From assembly GCF_004342025.1 (NCBI RefSeq), contig NZ_SLWN01000019.1, positions 62,001 through 126,000 on the forward strand: DNA of 64,000 bases, in the 5' to 3' direction. Position 1 is the first letter of the stretch. The number at the start of each line of letters is the position of its first letter. Origin of the DNA: Kribbella steppae (GTDB lineage Bacteria; Actinomycetota; Actinomycetes; Propionibacteriales; Kribbellaceae). The notes below the pieces were generated by a model. That model was not told where the DNA came from. It saw nothing but the letters and a program-made list of their open reading frames with translations, and did no database searches. A program made the translations under genes and the position numbers. Shown here one piece after another: positions 34,532-43,687 of the stretch.

Positions 34532-34575
34532 GCGCCGCGACGTTACCGGATGTTGAGTGTTACACGTCACTCGAA

Positions 34576-34669
34576 CCCCATTTTGCCGGCTAACCACTCT
34601 GATTGTGGGTTGCGTACCGTGAGTGTGGTGCACAACCCACAACCTCGGTGGTCAGCCGGCGAAATGGGG
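34576..34669. repeat. Palindromic repeat, copy A (~94 nt)
   Basis: The left arm CCCCATTTTGCCGGCTAACC is mirrored by GGTCAGCCGGCGAAATGGGG at the other end, and an inner pair TTGTGGGTTG / CAACCCACAA is exact. The element starts eight bases after the protease stop codon and fills most of the gap to the next gene. Two related copies lie at 53.4 and 53.7 kb. Without transposase; resembles REP or MITE-type elements. Confidence 0.75.
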
Positions 34670-34677
34670 CGGGTTGG

Positions 34678-35538
34678 TCAGTGGCGGCGGGCCGGTTTGG
34701 GGAGTTGGCAACCGGACTTGTTCAGGTCGATCGCCCGGGTCGCGGTCAGGCACGTGTAGATCCACCAGGTCTGCTGGCCGTAGGCCGCGCCTTGCTCGAC
34801 GGTGATGTTGCCGTCGGCGTCGACCTCGCACGGGTTGTTCACCGTGCAGCGCTCGCCGTCCTCGTTGCCGGTGTTGTTGACGCCGATGACCTCACCCGAC
34901 GACGTGCTCACCACCGGGGATCCCGACGTACCGCCGATCGTCTCGCAACCGGGCTGCTGGTACTTGATCGAGCTCTGCCAGGTCCAGTTGCCCTCGCGCA
35001 GTTGCGGGATCGTCGCCTGCACCGAGCAGGTGTAGATGCGCTTCCAGTAGCCGGACACGACCGCCATGCCGGCGCCGTCCGCCGGGCCTTGCTTGGCCAG
35101 GGTCAGCGGGGCGACGTTGAGCCGGGACTTGATCGACGCGTACGACTCGTTCACCTCGTAGACGAGCATGTCGGTCTTGGTCATGGTGCCGAAGATGATC
35201 CGGCTGGCCCGGACCGTGCCGGCGCTGCTCGAGTCCGGCCGGAGCAGCGTGATCGAGCGGCTCGAAGCGCGGTTCACCAGGACGACGCCCGGGTTCAGGA
35301 ACCCGCCTTCGTAGCAGTGCCCGTTCGTGAGCACCAGCGCGCGATCGGAGTCGACCGACTCGGCGTAGCGGACGAGGGAGGCGGAGCAGTTGCTGAGCGC
35401 CGCGATCCCGGCGAAGTCGGCACCCGGTGCCTGGACGGCCGGCTTCGGGGCGGACTCGACTGCCTGAGCCGAACTCACGCCGACCAAGGTGGTGGTAACA
35501 GCCGCGGTGGCGGCCAGAAGCGTACGGAACAGTTTCAT
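34678..35538 (-). CDS. Secreted trypsin-like serine protease
   Basis: A 286-residue exported protease. The signal peptide (1-26, ending SAQA) is followed by a chymotrypsin-fold domain with His74 (TNGHC), Asp123 (KTDML) and Ser207 (GGTSGSPV) as the triad. Several cysteines (50, 75, 171, 198 and later ones) can form disulfides. It acts outside the cell; substrates unknown. Two ATG starts exist; the one at 35538 directly begins the signal peptide (MKLFRTLLAA). Confidence 0.88.
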   Translation of the reverse strand: MKLFRTLLAATAAVTTTLVGVSSAQAVESAPKPAVQAPGADFAGIAALSNCSASLVRYAESVDSDRALVLTNGHCYEGGFLNPGVVLVNRASSRSITLLRPDSSSAGTVRASRIIFGTMTKTDMLVYEVNESYASIKSRLNVAPLTLAKQGPADGAGMAVVSGYWKRIYTCSVQATIPQLREGNWTWQSSIKYQQPGCETIGGTSGSPVVSTSSGEVIGVNNTGNEDGERCTVNNPCEVDADGNITVEQGAAYGQQTWWIYTCLTATRAIDLNKSGCQLPKPARRH

Positions 35539-35818
35539 GGGCGGTTGTCCTGTCCTCACTGATTGTGTTTGCAGCACTTCGTAACGCATTCACCGGCCGC
35601 CTACCATCACAACTTCCTGAAACCGGCGGTCCACAGGGTGTCTGCACGGGTTTTCCTGCGCTGAGTGAGAAGGCTGCTACTCTTCGTCTCCGGTTCCGCC
35701 TCCGCTCGAACCATCACACCGCTCGGCACGTCTCATCAGTGGTGGAGGGACGACAAGGTACGGTCGACTACAGCTTCGGTCCGCCGTGCTGTGTGAGATC
35801 AGAGAACGGAAGGACGTC

Positions 35819-37294
35819 ATGCCGCAGGAGAAGCCTGACCTGCGCAGTCTCAGCGAGCCGGTCCGATTCAAGCGGGCGTTGACGCTGGTGCTGATGACCC
35901 TGGTGCTGCCGGGGTCGGCGCAGATCGTGGCCGGCAGCAAGCGGGCCGGCCGATGGGCCTGGCGAGTGATCGCCGGGCTGATCGCGATCGTCGTCTTCCT
36001 GGTCGTGCTCTCGCTGATCTGGCGGTCCGGCACGATCAACCTGATGGCCCGGCCGGGCACCCTGCGGATCGTCCAGATCCTGCTGATCGTGCTCGCGATC
36101 GGCTGGGCCGCGCTGTTCGTGGACGCGTACCGCCTCGGCCAGCCGCTGACGCTGGAGCGCAACCACCGGCTCGCCACCAGCATCCTGGACGCGGTGCTGG
36201 TGTTCGCGGTGGTCGGCGCACTGATCTACGGCAGCGTCATCGTGAACACGCAGCGGGACTTCGTCGCCAGTGTGTTCGGCAGCGGCCAGAAGTCGAAGGC
36301 CGAGAAGGGCCGCTACAACGTCCTGCTGCTCGGCGGCGACTCCGGCGCCGACCGGATCGGCACCCGGCCGGACAGCATCACGCTGGCCAGTATCGACGCC
36401 GACACCGGCCGGACCGTCCTGATCGGCCTGCCGCGGAACATGGCCAAGGTGCCGTTCGGTGTCGGTACGGCGATGGGCAAACAGTTCCCCGAGGGCTTCA
36501 CGTGGAAGGACTGTGCGTCGAACTGCCTGCTCAACGGCGTCTACATGTACGCCTCCGAGCACAAGAGCCTGTTCCCCGGCGACCCGAACCCCGGCGTGAC
36601 CGCGACCCGGCAGGCGGTCGAGGCGATCACCGGGCTGAAGGTGAACTACTACGTGCTGATCGACCTGGCCGGGTTCCGGGACCTGCTGAACGCGGTCGGC
36701 GGCATCACCCTGGACGTCGGCAAGCGGGTCCCGATCGGCGGCGGCACTTCGCCGATCAAGGGCTATATCGAGGCCGGCAAGAACCAGCATCTGGACGGCT
36801 ACCACGCGCTCTGGTTCGCCCGGTCCCGGGAGGGATCGACCGACTACGAGCGGATGACCCGGCAGAAATGCGTGATGTCGGCGATGCTGAACCAGTTGTC
36901 ACCGCAGACCGTGCTGACCAAGTTCCAGGGCATCGCCAAGGCCAGCAAACAAGTGGTCCAGACCGACATTCCGGCCGGCGAGCTGGGCACCTTCACCGAT
37001 CTCGCGCTGGACGCGAAGAAGCTCCCGGTGTCAAGCTTCTCCGCGGTCCCGCCGTTGATCCGCACCGGCGATCCCGACTTCGCGCTGGTCAGGACCAAGG
37101 TCGGCGAGGCGGTCGGGAAGTCCGAAGCGCTGGACAAGGCGGCCTCAGAAGGAGACGGTAAGACCTCGAGCACTCCGCGTAGTCCTACCAGCAAGCCCAC
37201 CACCAGCACCACCAAGAAGACCCCGAAACCCAGCAGCTCACCGTCCAAACCCACCAACGACGTCGACGACGTCGCTTCGATCTGTAAGGCCTGA
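35819..37294 (+). CDS. LCP-family (LytR-CpsA-Psr) glycopolymer transferase
   Basis: Transfers polyprenyl-linked wall glycopolymers to peptidoglycan outside the membrane. The 491-residue protein has an unusually long N-terminal part with about four hydrophobic segments (22-150), then the LCP domain (about 165-385): NVLLLGGDSGADRIGTRPDS, IGLPRNMAK, NYYVLIDLAGFRDLLNAVGG and FARSREGSTDYERMTRQK, including the Arg/Asp residues that bind the pyrophosphate lipid. A Ser/Thr/Lys-rich tail follows. GGAAGGA precedes the ATG. A glycosyltransferase starts 6 bp after its stop. Confidence 0.9.
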   Translation: MPQEKPDLRSLSEPVRFKRALTLVLMTLVLPGSAQIVAGSKRAGRWAWRVIAGLIAIVVFLVVLSLIWRSGTINLMARPGTLRIVQILLIVLAIGWAALFVDAYRLGQPLTLERNHRLATSILDAVLVFAVVGALIYGSVIVNTQRDFVASVFGSGQKSKAEKGRYNVLLLGGDSGADRIGTRPDSITLASIDADTGRTVLIGLPRNMAKVPFGVGTAMGKQFPEGFTWKDCASNCLLNGVYMYASEHKSLFPGDPNPGVTATRQAVEAITGLKVNYYVLIDLAGFRDLLNAVGGITLDVGKRVPIGGGTSPIKGYIEAGKNQHLDGYHALWFARSREGSTDYERMTRQKCVMSAMLNQLSPQTVLTKFQGIAKASKQVVQTDIPAGELGTFTDLALDAKKLPVSSFSAVPPLIRTGDPDFALVRTKVGEAVGKSEALDKAASEGDGKTSSTPRSPTSKPTTSTTKKTPKPSSSPSKPTNDVDDVASICKA

Positions 37295-37300
37295 CCTGAT

Positions 37301-38308
37301 ATGCCGTTGTCCCACTGGCCGCCCGTGTCCGTCGTGATGCCCGTGCTGAACGAGGAACGCCACCTCGAGGAAGCGGTCGGCCGCGTCCTCGACCAGGACT
37401 ATCCCGGTGAGCTGGAGGTCGTGCTCGCCATCGGCCCCAGCAAGGACCGGACCCAGGAGATCGCGGAGAAGCTCGCCGATCGCGACCCGCGTATCGCGAT
37501 CGTGCCGAACCCGACCGGCAAGACACCGGCCGCGCTGAACGTCGGCATCGCGCACGCCAAGCACGACATCCTGGTCCGCGTCGACGGCCACGGTGCGCTC
37601 ACCGACGGCTACATCACCCGCGCGGTCGAGGTCCTCGACGAGAGCGGTGCGGACAACGTCGGCGGCGTGATGGCGGCCGAGGGCCGGACGCCGACCGAGA
37701 TGGCGGTCGCCTGCGCGTACCGGTCCCGGCTGGGGCTCGGCGCGTCCACGTTCCACCAGGGCGGTCAGGCGGGTCCGGCCGACACGGTCTACCTCGGCGT
37801 GTTCCGGCGGGCCGCGCTGGAGCGGGTCGGCGGGTTCGACGAGACCATGCACCGGGCCCAGGACTGGGAGCTGAACTACCGGATCCGCAAGACCGGCGGC
37901 CTGATCTGGTTCAGCCCGGACCTGTCCGTCACCTACCGGCCGCGGTCGTCGCTGGCGGCGGTGGCGAAGCAGTTCTTCCACACCGGTCAGTGGCGCCGTG
38001 AGGTGATCCGCCGGCACCCGGAGACCGCGAACAAGCGCTACCTCGCGCCTCCGGTCGCGGTCATCGCGCTGGCGGTCGGGACCATCCTCGGCATCATCGG
38101 CCTGGCCACTGGGAACAGCTGGCTCGACCTCGGCTTCCTGGCCCCACTGGGCTACGCGTTGCTGCTGCTGGCCGGCTCGGCCTTCGAGGGCCGCTACCTG
38201 CCCTGGAAGGCCCTGTTCTGGATGCCGCTGGTGTGCGCCACCATGCACGTCTCGTGGGGTCTGGGCTTCCTGGTCGGTCTGCGGGAGAAGTCCACCCCTA
38301 GTGCGTAG
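37301..38308 (+). CDS. Family 2 glycosyltransferase
   Basis: A 335-residue GT2 enzyme: VSVVMPVLNEERHLEEAV at the start, the metal-binding DG/DxD-type site VRVDGHGALTD (about 88-98), and the acceptor-side QDWELNYRIRKTGG. Two to three C-terminal hydrophobic helices anchor it in the membrane. It likely elongates a lipid-linked glycan handled by the adjacent LCP protein and ABC exporter; close neighbours of this type include ExoA-like succinoglycan transferases. It overlaps the convergent ABC ATPase end by 11 bp. Confidence 0.87.
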   Translation: MPLSHWPPVSVVMPVLNEERHLEEAVGRVLDQDYPGELEVVLAIGPSKDRTQEIAEKLADRDPRIAIVPNPTGKTPAALNVGIAHAKHDILVRVDGHGALTDGYITRAVEVLDESGADNVGGVMAAEGRTPTEMAVACAYRSRLGLGASTFHQGGQAGPADTVYLGVFRRAALERVGGFDETMHRAQDWELNYRIRKTGGLIWFSPDLSVTYRPRSSLAAVAKQFFHTGQWRREVIRRHPETANKRYLAPPVAVIALAVGTILGIIGLATGNSWLDLGFLAPLGYALLLLAGSAFEGRYLPWKALFWMPLVCATMHVSWGLGFLVGLREKSTPSA

Positions 38309-39065
38309 CTGACCTGGCGTAGGCGGCCACGACCTCGTCGGCGGGGCCGTCGAGGCGGAGCGTGCCCTTGTCCAGCCAGATTGCCCGGTTGCAGGTGTCC
38401 AGGACGACGTCGAGGCTGTGGCTGACCAGGAAGACCGTGCCGGCCTGATCGCGCAGGTCGCGGATCTTGCGTTCGGACCGGACCCGGAACTCGGCGTCCC
38501 CGGTCGAGAGTGCCTCGTCGACGAGCAGGATGTCGTGGGTCTTCGCCGACGCGATCGCGAACTTCAGCCGGGCCGCCATTCCGGACGAGTACGTCGACAT
38601 CGGCAGGTCGATGAACTCGCCGATCCCGGAGAACTCGACGATCTCGTCGTACCGCCGCTCGATCTCGGCCGCCGACATCCCCATCGCGAGACAGCCGAGG
38701 ACGACGTTGCGGTCGCCGGTGAGGTCGTTCATCATCGCCGCGTTGACGCCGAGCAGCGACGGCCGGCCGCCGGTGTAGATGGCGCCGGACTCGGGTGGCA
38801 GCAGGCCGGCGATCGCGCGCAGCAGGGTCGACTTGCCGGAGCCGTTGCGGCCGATCACGCCGATCGCGTCGCCCTTGTAGGCGGTGAAGTTGACGTCCTT
38901 GACCGCGTGCACCTCGCGGATCGTCGGCCGGTCCTGACGCTTGAGGATGCGCCGGAACGCGGTGGCCGCCGTACCCTTGCCGCCCTGTCCGGCGATCACC
39001 TTGTAGACGATGTTCACCCGGTCGGCGATGACCGTTGGTTCAGCCCCGGAATCAGCCACGGCCAT
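38298..39065 (-). CDS. Polysaccharide/teichoic-acid export ABC transporter ATPase (TagH/RfbE-like)
   Basis: A 255-residue ATP-binding subunit. Walker A GRNGSGKSTLL (about 83-93), signature-equivalent YSSGMAARLKF, Walker B ILLVDEALSTGD and switch His (VSHSLD) are present. The N-terminal VNIVYKV and AVKDVNFTAYKGD are typical of the polymer-export subfamily. It lacks the C-terminal carbohydrate-binding domain found in O-antigen versions. Its start overlaps the end of the permease gene by 14 bp. Confidence 0.92.
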   Translation of the reverse strand: MAVADSGAEPTVIADRVNIVYKVIAGQGGKGTAATAFRRILKRQDRPTIREVHAVKDVNFTAYKGDAIGVIGRNGSGKSTLLRAIAGLLPPESGAIYTGGRPSLLGVNAAMMNDLTGDRNVVLGCLAMGMSAAEIERRYDEIVEFSGIGEFIDLPMSTYSSGMAARLKFAIASAKTHDILLVDEALSTGDAEFRVRSERKIRDLRDQAGTVFLVSHSLDVVLDTCNRAIWLDKGTLRLDGPADEVVAAYARSATH

Positions 39066-39945
39066 AACGGTCCTCCGCGCGCCAGAAGTAGACGAGTCCG
39101 CCGACGAGGACGACGACCGACCAGCCGATCGCGATCGGCCAGGCGTACGGCAGTTGGTTCACCTCGTGCTCGTCGAGGAGCGAACGCCGGACGATGTCGA
39201 TGTACGCCGAGATCGGGTTGAACGCGAGGACGACGATCACCCACTCCGGCGCGTTCGCCTGGGCCAGCTTGGCCGGCAGCGAGAAGAAGATCCCGGACGC
39301 GTACAGCCAGGTACGGGTGATGAACGGCAGGAGTTGACTGATGTCGGAGATGAACGTGCCGATCCGCGCGAAGATCAGCGTCATCCCGATGTTGAACATG
39401 GTCTGCAGCAGCAACGCGGGGACGACGAGCAGCCAGCGCCAGGTGAACCCGTCGGTCGCGCCGACGATCACCAGCAGGAGGCCCATCGAGACGAGCATCT
39501 GGTTCAACTCGTTGAGCACGTAGGCCAGCGGGAGTGTCGCCCGCGGGAAGTGCAGGGTGCGGATCAGCGACAGGTTGAGGGCGAGGGATCGCGAGCCCTC
39601 GGTCATGCAACGCTGCGTGTAGGTGAAAACGAAGATCCCGCTGAGCAGGAACGCAACGTAGTTGTCGATCCCGTTCTTGGTGCCGAGCAGGACCCCGAAC
39701 GCCAGGTAGTAGACGCTCGCGTTGAGCAGCGGGGTCAGCACCTGCCACAGCGAGCCGAGGCGGGCACCGGCGTACATGGCGTAGGTGCGCGCCCGTCCAT
39801 AGCTGACGACGAACTTGCGGCGGCTCCAGAGCTCCCGCAGGTAGGCGCCGAGCGGCGGGCGGAGTGAGCTCTTGGTCAGCCCGTATCGTTCGGCCAGTGC
39901 CGCCGGGTCTGTCGCTCCGGTCGCCGTCACGGGGCCTCCCGGCAT
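39052..39945 (-). CDS. Polysaccharide/teichoic-acid export ABC transporter permease (TagG-like)
   Basis: A 297-residue ABC-2 permease with six predicted helices. After a cytosolic N-terminus it has the amphipathic stretch SYGRARTYAMYAGARLGSLW, then conserved helices including YYLAFGVLLGT and the C-terminal NPISAYIDIVRRSLLD, typical for TagG/RfbD exporters. With the ATPase downstream it moves an undecaprenyl-linked polymer across the membrane. The GTG/ATG start at 39945 is accepted; a GTG six codons in is possible. Confidence 0.9.
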   Translation of the reverse strand: MPGGPVTATGATDPAALAERYGLTKSSLRPPLGAYLRELWSRRKFVVSYGRARTYAMYAGARLGSLWQVLTPLLNASVYYLAFGVLLGTKNGIDNYVAFLLSGIFVFTYTQRCMTEGSRSLALNLSLIRTLHFPRATLPLAYVLNELNQMLVSMGLLLVIVGATDGFTWRWLLVVPALLLQTMFNIGMTLIFARIGTFISDISQLLPFITRTWLYASGIFFSLPAKLAQANAPEWVIVVLAFNPISAYIDIVRRSLLDEHEVNQLPYAWPIAIGWSVVVLVGGLVYFWRAEDRYGRG

Positions 39946-40096
39946 GGACTGAGGAGCGAAGGGAGCGAAGCGACCGCAGCGACGAGGGAAGGCCGGGTGC
40001 TTGGGCCCCGTGACCGCCGCGCCGGAGGTGCGGCATGCAGCACAGCGGCGGTCGGCATGTGCGCCAATGTACTGCGCTGGGTGATGCCGCTACGAC

Positions 40097-40795
40097 TCAG
40101 GTCAGGCGCTTACGCAATCGATCGAGGTCGTCGGTGGTGAGGCCACCGTGGCGCAGGTAGGCCTCCGGGCCGCCGTACGTGTCGTCGAGGTGGCGCAGGA
40201 TCGCGATCATCGACTCGGCCCGGGTGTCGCGGAACTCGATCATCTCCGGGTGCAGCGACGTGTCCGGCTCGTCGGCGAGTTGCTCCTCCAGCCAGGGGGC
40301 AAGCCGTTCCTGGGTGAGGAAGTAGTCGGCGACGATCTCTTCCTCGGGTACGCCGGCGATGCTGAGCGCCAGCGCGACGATCATGCCGGTGCGGTCCTTG
40401 CCGCCGTGGCAGTGCACCACCACCGCACCGTCGGGTGCGTCCGCGATCGCCTTCAGCGCGGCCGCGAACAGCTCCGGCCGGCGATCGAGCATCCACGTGC
40501 ACGCGGCCACGATGGTCGCCTGCCCGTGCTCCGGATCCGCCGGATCCTGCAGCGCCTGCCGAACCCCCAACGGGTCGTCGGTGAACGGCGTCGGCGCCTT
40601 GGCCACCTCGCCGTCGCCCCGCAGATCCAGGATCCGCCCGACGCCGGCCCGCCGTACCGCCTCCACTCCCTCAGGCGTCAGGAAGTGCAGGCTCTCGGAC
40701 CGAATCAGCACCCCCTCCCGAACCCGGCCACCGTCAGCAGTCGGCAATCCACCGACATCCCTTACGTTCCGGCACCCCGGCCACTCGAGATCCAC
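40097..40795 (-). CDS. Tyrosine-protein phosphatase (Y-phosphatase3/LipA-like)
   Basis: A 232-residue phosphatase. The P-loop reads HCHGGKDRTG (Cys132 by count to R138), with the early NVRDVGGLPTADGGRVREG block and the LDLRGDGEV segment that are diagnostic of this atypical PTP family, whose members may act on phosphotyrosine or phosphoinositides. Located just after the polymer-export genes and before the glycerol-phosphate dehydrogenase-like gene; a role in tuning surface polymer synthesis is possible but unproven. Confidence 0.87.
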   Translation of the reverse strand: MDLEWPGCRNVRDVGGLPTADGGRVREGVLIRSESLHFLTPEGVEAVRRAGVGRILDLRGDGEVAKAPTPFTDDPLGVRQALQDPADPEHGQATIVAACTWMLDRRPELFAAALKAIADAPDGAVVVHCHGGKDRTGMIVALALSIAGVPEEEIVADYFLTQERLAPWLEEQLADEPDTSLHPEMIEFRDTRAESMIAILRHLDDTYGGPEAYLRHGGLTTDDLDRLRKRLT

Positions 40796-40808
40796 ACCAC
40801 TTATCCAA

Positions 40809-41921
40809 TCAGACGGAGGAGTCGAGGTTCCGGCCCTCGGGGGTGACTGGGGACTGGGTGCGGGCGTAGGCGTGGTCGTTGAAGTCGGCGACTTTGGCGG
40901 TGATGCGTTCGGGGGTGAGGGCGGCTTCCTCCAGGACGGTGAAGCGGCCCGGGCGGGTCTGTGGGGCGAAGCCGACGATGTCGGCGAACTCGTCCAGGCT
41001 GAACCCGAGCTGCAGCGGCGTCACCGGCAGGCCGTGGCGATACAGGCAGTCGACGGTGGCGTGGAAGCGGTCGAGGTCACCGCGCAGGAACCAGGCGAAC
41101 GCCGCGCCCAGCCCCACCTGCTCACCGTGGAATCCGCGCCGCTCCGGGTACAGCAGGTCGATCGCGTGCGAGATCTCGTGACACGCCCCGGACGACGGTC
41201 GCGACGTACCGGCGACCAGCATCGCCACCCCGGACAGCACCAGGCTTTCGGCGAGCGTGGTCAGGAACCCGTCGTCGGCGAGTGTGCCGGGATGGTTCAT
41301 CACTGCCTGCGCCGCGGTCCGCGACAAGGACATCGCCAGCCCGTCGATCGTCTCACCGCGCAGGCTGTGCGCGGCCTCCCAGTCGGCAGTCGCGGACAGG
41401 TTCGAGACGATGTCGCCGATCCCGCTGCGGACCGATCCGGCCGGTGCCTGGCCGATCAGGTCCAGGTCGACCAGGACCGCGATCGGTGCCGGCACGCTGT
41501 ACGAGCCGCGGCCGGCGTCGTTGTCCAGCGTGCTGATCGGCGAGGCGATCCCGTCGTGCGCGAGATTGGTGGCGACTGCGACCATCGGCAGCCCGATCCG
41601 GGCGGCGGCGTACTTGGTCACGTCCAGGACGGTTCCGCCGCCGATCCCGACGATCGCGTCGTACTGCTGCGGCCGGATCTTCTCCATCAGCTTGATCGCG
41701 GCGTTGATCGTGCAGCCGCCCACGGTGAACCAGTCCGCGCCGGCCAGGCCGTCCTGGAAGGTCTCCCGGATCACCGGCCCGTGGGTGGCGCCGACCGCGA
41801 TCGCGACCCGTCCGGACGGCGAGATCCGCTGGTCCGCAAGGATCTTCGCCAACTCGCCCAGGGCCCCACGCCGTACGTCGACCACCAACGGCGCGGGGAT
41901 CATCCGGGCTAGGACGGGCAT
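40809..41921 (-). CDS. sn-Glycerol-1-phosphate dehydrogenase-like enzyme (EgsA/AraM family)
   Basis: A 370-residue member of the Fe/Zn alcohol dehydrogenase and dehydroquinate-synthase-like fold. It shows the NAD-binding VGIGGGTVLDVTKYAA, the NLAHDGIASP metal loop, and the metal-ligand histidines in GACHEISHAID and GFHGEQVGLG. The best family match is EgsA/AraM, which reduces dihydroxyacetone phosphate to sn-glycerol-1-phosphate. It overlaps by 13 bp the nucleotidyltransferase gene upstream, so the two act together, presumably making an activated polyol phosphate for a wall polymer. Exact substrate not proven. Confidence 0.78.
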   Translation of the reverse strand: MPVLARMIPAPLVVDVRRGALGELAKILADQRISPSGRVAIAVGATHGPVIRETFQDGLAGADWFTVGGCTINAAIKLMEKIRPQQYDAIVGIGGGTVLDVTKYAAARIGLPMVAVATNLAHDGIASPISTLDNDAGRGSYSVPAPIAVLVDLDLIGQAPAGSVRSGIGDIVSNLSATADWEAAHSLRGETIDGLAMSLSRTAAQAVMNHPGTLADDGFLTTLAESLVLSGVAMLVAGTSRPSSGACHEISHAIDLLYPERRGFHGEQVGLGAAFAWFLRGDLDRFHATVDCLYRHGLPVTPLQLGFSLDEFADIVGFAPQTRPGRFTVLEEAALTPERITAKVADFNDHAYARTQSPVTPEGRNLDSSV

Positions 41922-42646
41922 ACGATCTCCCTGGCCCGGTCCAGATCGTCGTGGTTGTCGATCTCGACCCAGTCGACGGTGCCGATCGGTGCGACGTCGA
42001 TCCGGAAACCCTTGTCCACGAGGACCTGGTACCCATCCTCGTAGTACAGGTGCGGATCGCGTTCCCAGGTCACGCGAAGTGCGTCGGTGAGGTCGGCCGC
42101 GGCGGTGGGCTCGATCAGGGTGACGCCGATGTACTCGCCGGTGGCGGAGGCCGGGTCCATCAGCTTGGTGATCCGCTCGATACCGGCGGACTCGGACCAG
42201 ATCACCTTCATCTCCTCGTCGGCCAGCTTCTTCACGGTGTCCAGCGCGAGGACGATCTGCCGGCCGTCACCCCGCGCGTCGAGCAGCGTGTGCTGGACCG
42301 AGGCCGGATGCACGGTGTCACCGTTGGCGAGCATCACGCCGTTCGTCAGCAGGTCGCGCGCACACCACAGCGAGTAGGCGTTGTTCCAGGTCTCGGCCTT
42401 GTCGTTGTGGACGAGTTCGAGGTGTACGCCGTACCGCTCCTCGAAGCCCTTGACCCGGGATGCGACCGTCTCGGCGGCGTACCCGACGACGATGGCGACC
42501 TCGGTGATGCCGACCTCCGCGTAATTGGCCAGGGTGAGGTCGAGAACGGTGGTTTCGGCGTCGATCGGGACCAGTGCCTTGGGCAACGTGTCCGTGTACG
42601 GGCGGAGGCGGCGGCCGGCTCCGGCGGCGAGCACAAGTCCGATCAT
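41909..42646 (-). CDS. LicC-like sugar/polyol-phosphate nucleotidyltransferase
   Basis: A 245-residue nucleotidyltransferase. The signature GLVLAAGAGRRLRPYTDTLPK (quoted in part: AAGAGRRLRPYT) starts the chain, GVMLANGDT carries the metal Asp, and EMKVIWSESAGIERITKLM plus GEYIGVTLI resemble the phosphocholine cytidylyltransferase (LicC) group. Activates a phosphorylated small alcohol or sugar with CTP or another NTP. The ATG at 42646 begins the conserved motif. Co-transcribed with the EgsA-like gene, so glycerol-1-phosphate is a plausible substrate (inference). Confidence 0.8.
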   Translation of the reverse strand: MIGLVLAAGAGRRLRPYTDTLPKALVPIDAETTVLDLTLANYAEVGITEVAIVVGYAAETVASRVKGFEERYGVHLELVHNDKAETWNNAYSLWCARDLLTNGVMLANGDTVHPASVQHTLLDARGDGRQIVLALDTVKKLADEEMKVIWSESAGIERITKLMDPASATGEYIGVTLIEPTAAADLTDALRVTWERDPHLYYEDGYQVLVDKGFRIDVAPIGTVDWVEIDNHDDLDRAREIVCPS

Positions 42647-42713
42647 TGCCTGATGGTACGGGTTCGGCCCGTCCGCGCGCCCTTGGTTGCGGTGTGGTGG
42701 CAGGATCGAAGAC

Positions 42714-43667
42714 ATGACGTGGCTCGTGACTGGTGGTGCCGGATACATCGGGGCGCATGTGGTGCGCGCCTTCCTCGCGGACGGTATCGACGTGGTGGTG
42801 ATCGACGACCTCTCCAGCGGGAAGGCCGAATTCGTCCCGGACGGCGTCCCGTTCGTGCAGTCGAACCTGCTCGACGGTACGGCGGTCCGCGACGCGCTCG
42901 ACGGGGTCAGCGGGGTCGTCCACCTGGCCGGGTTCAAGTACGCAGGAGTGTCGGTGGACCGGCCGTTGCACACCTACACGCAGAACGTGACCGCCATGGT
43001 GTCACTGCTGGAAGCGATGGCGGACAAGGAGATCCGCAACATCGTCTTCTCGTCCAGCGCCGGCGTCTACGGGACGCCCAAGGACGAGGTGGTCACCGAG
43101 CAGACGCCGCCGGACCCGCAGAGCCCGTACGGCGAGTCGAAGCTGATCGGGGAGTGGTTGCTCCGGGACCAGTCACGCGCGGTCGACCTGAACCACACCT
43201 CCCTGCGGTACTTCAACGTGGTCGGCTCCGGCGATCCGTCGGTGTACGACGCCAGCCCGTACAACCTGTTCCCGATCGTGTGCGACCTGTTGACGCAGGG
43301 AAAGGTCCCGCAGATCTACGGCACCGATCACCCGACCCCGGACGGCACGTCGGTCAAGGATTACGTCCACGTCGCCGACCTGGCCCGTGCACACGTCGCC
43401 GCGGCCCGGGCGCTCGAGGCCGGGAAGACGCTGGAACCCGTCTACAACCTCGGCAGCGGCACGGGTACGTCGGTCCGCGAGATCATGGACGCCGCCCGCC
43501 GGGTGACCGGCATCGACTTCACCCCGGGTGAAGGACCCCGCCGTCCTGGCGACCCCTCCCGGGTCGTGGCCACCGGCGAACTGGCAACCCGCGACCTGGA
43601 CTGGAAGAACAGCTACACGGTCGACGATATGTTCGCCACCGCGTGGGAGGCCTGGCCGAAGGGCTGA
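42714..43667 (+). CDS. galE: UDP-glucose 4-epimerase
   Basis: Interconverts UDP-glucose and UDP-galactose (or the N-acetyl forms) with tightly bound NAD. The 317-residue extended SDR has TGGAGYIG (6-13), SSSAGVYG (113-120) and the YxxxK pair Tyr139/Lys143 (PYGESK). It diverges from the nucleotidyltransferase across 67 bp and supplies sugar nucleotide for the surface polymer locus. ATG at 42714. Confidence 0.92.
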   Translation: MTWLVTGGAGYIGAHVVRAFLADGIDVVVIDDLSSGKAEFVPDGVPFVQSNLLDGTAVRDALDGVSGVVHLAGFKYAGVSVDRPLHTYTQNVTAMVSLLEAMADKEIRNIVFSSSAGVYGTPKDEVVTEQTPPDPQSPYGESKLIGEWLLRDQSRAVDLNHTSLRYFNVVGSGDPSVYDASPYNLFPIVCDLLTQGKVPQIYGTDHPTPDGTSVKDYVHVADLARAHVAAARALEAGKTLEPVYNLGSGTGTSVREIMDAARRVTGIDFTPGEGPRRPGDPSRVVATGELATRDLDWKNSYTVDDMFATAWEAWPKG

Positions 43668-43687
43668 CCCGGCCTACCATCTGGCCT

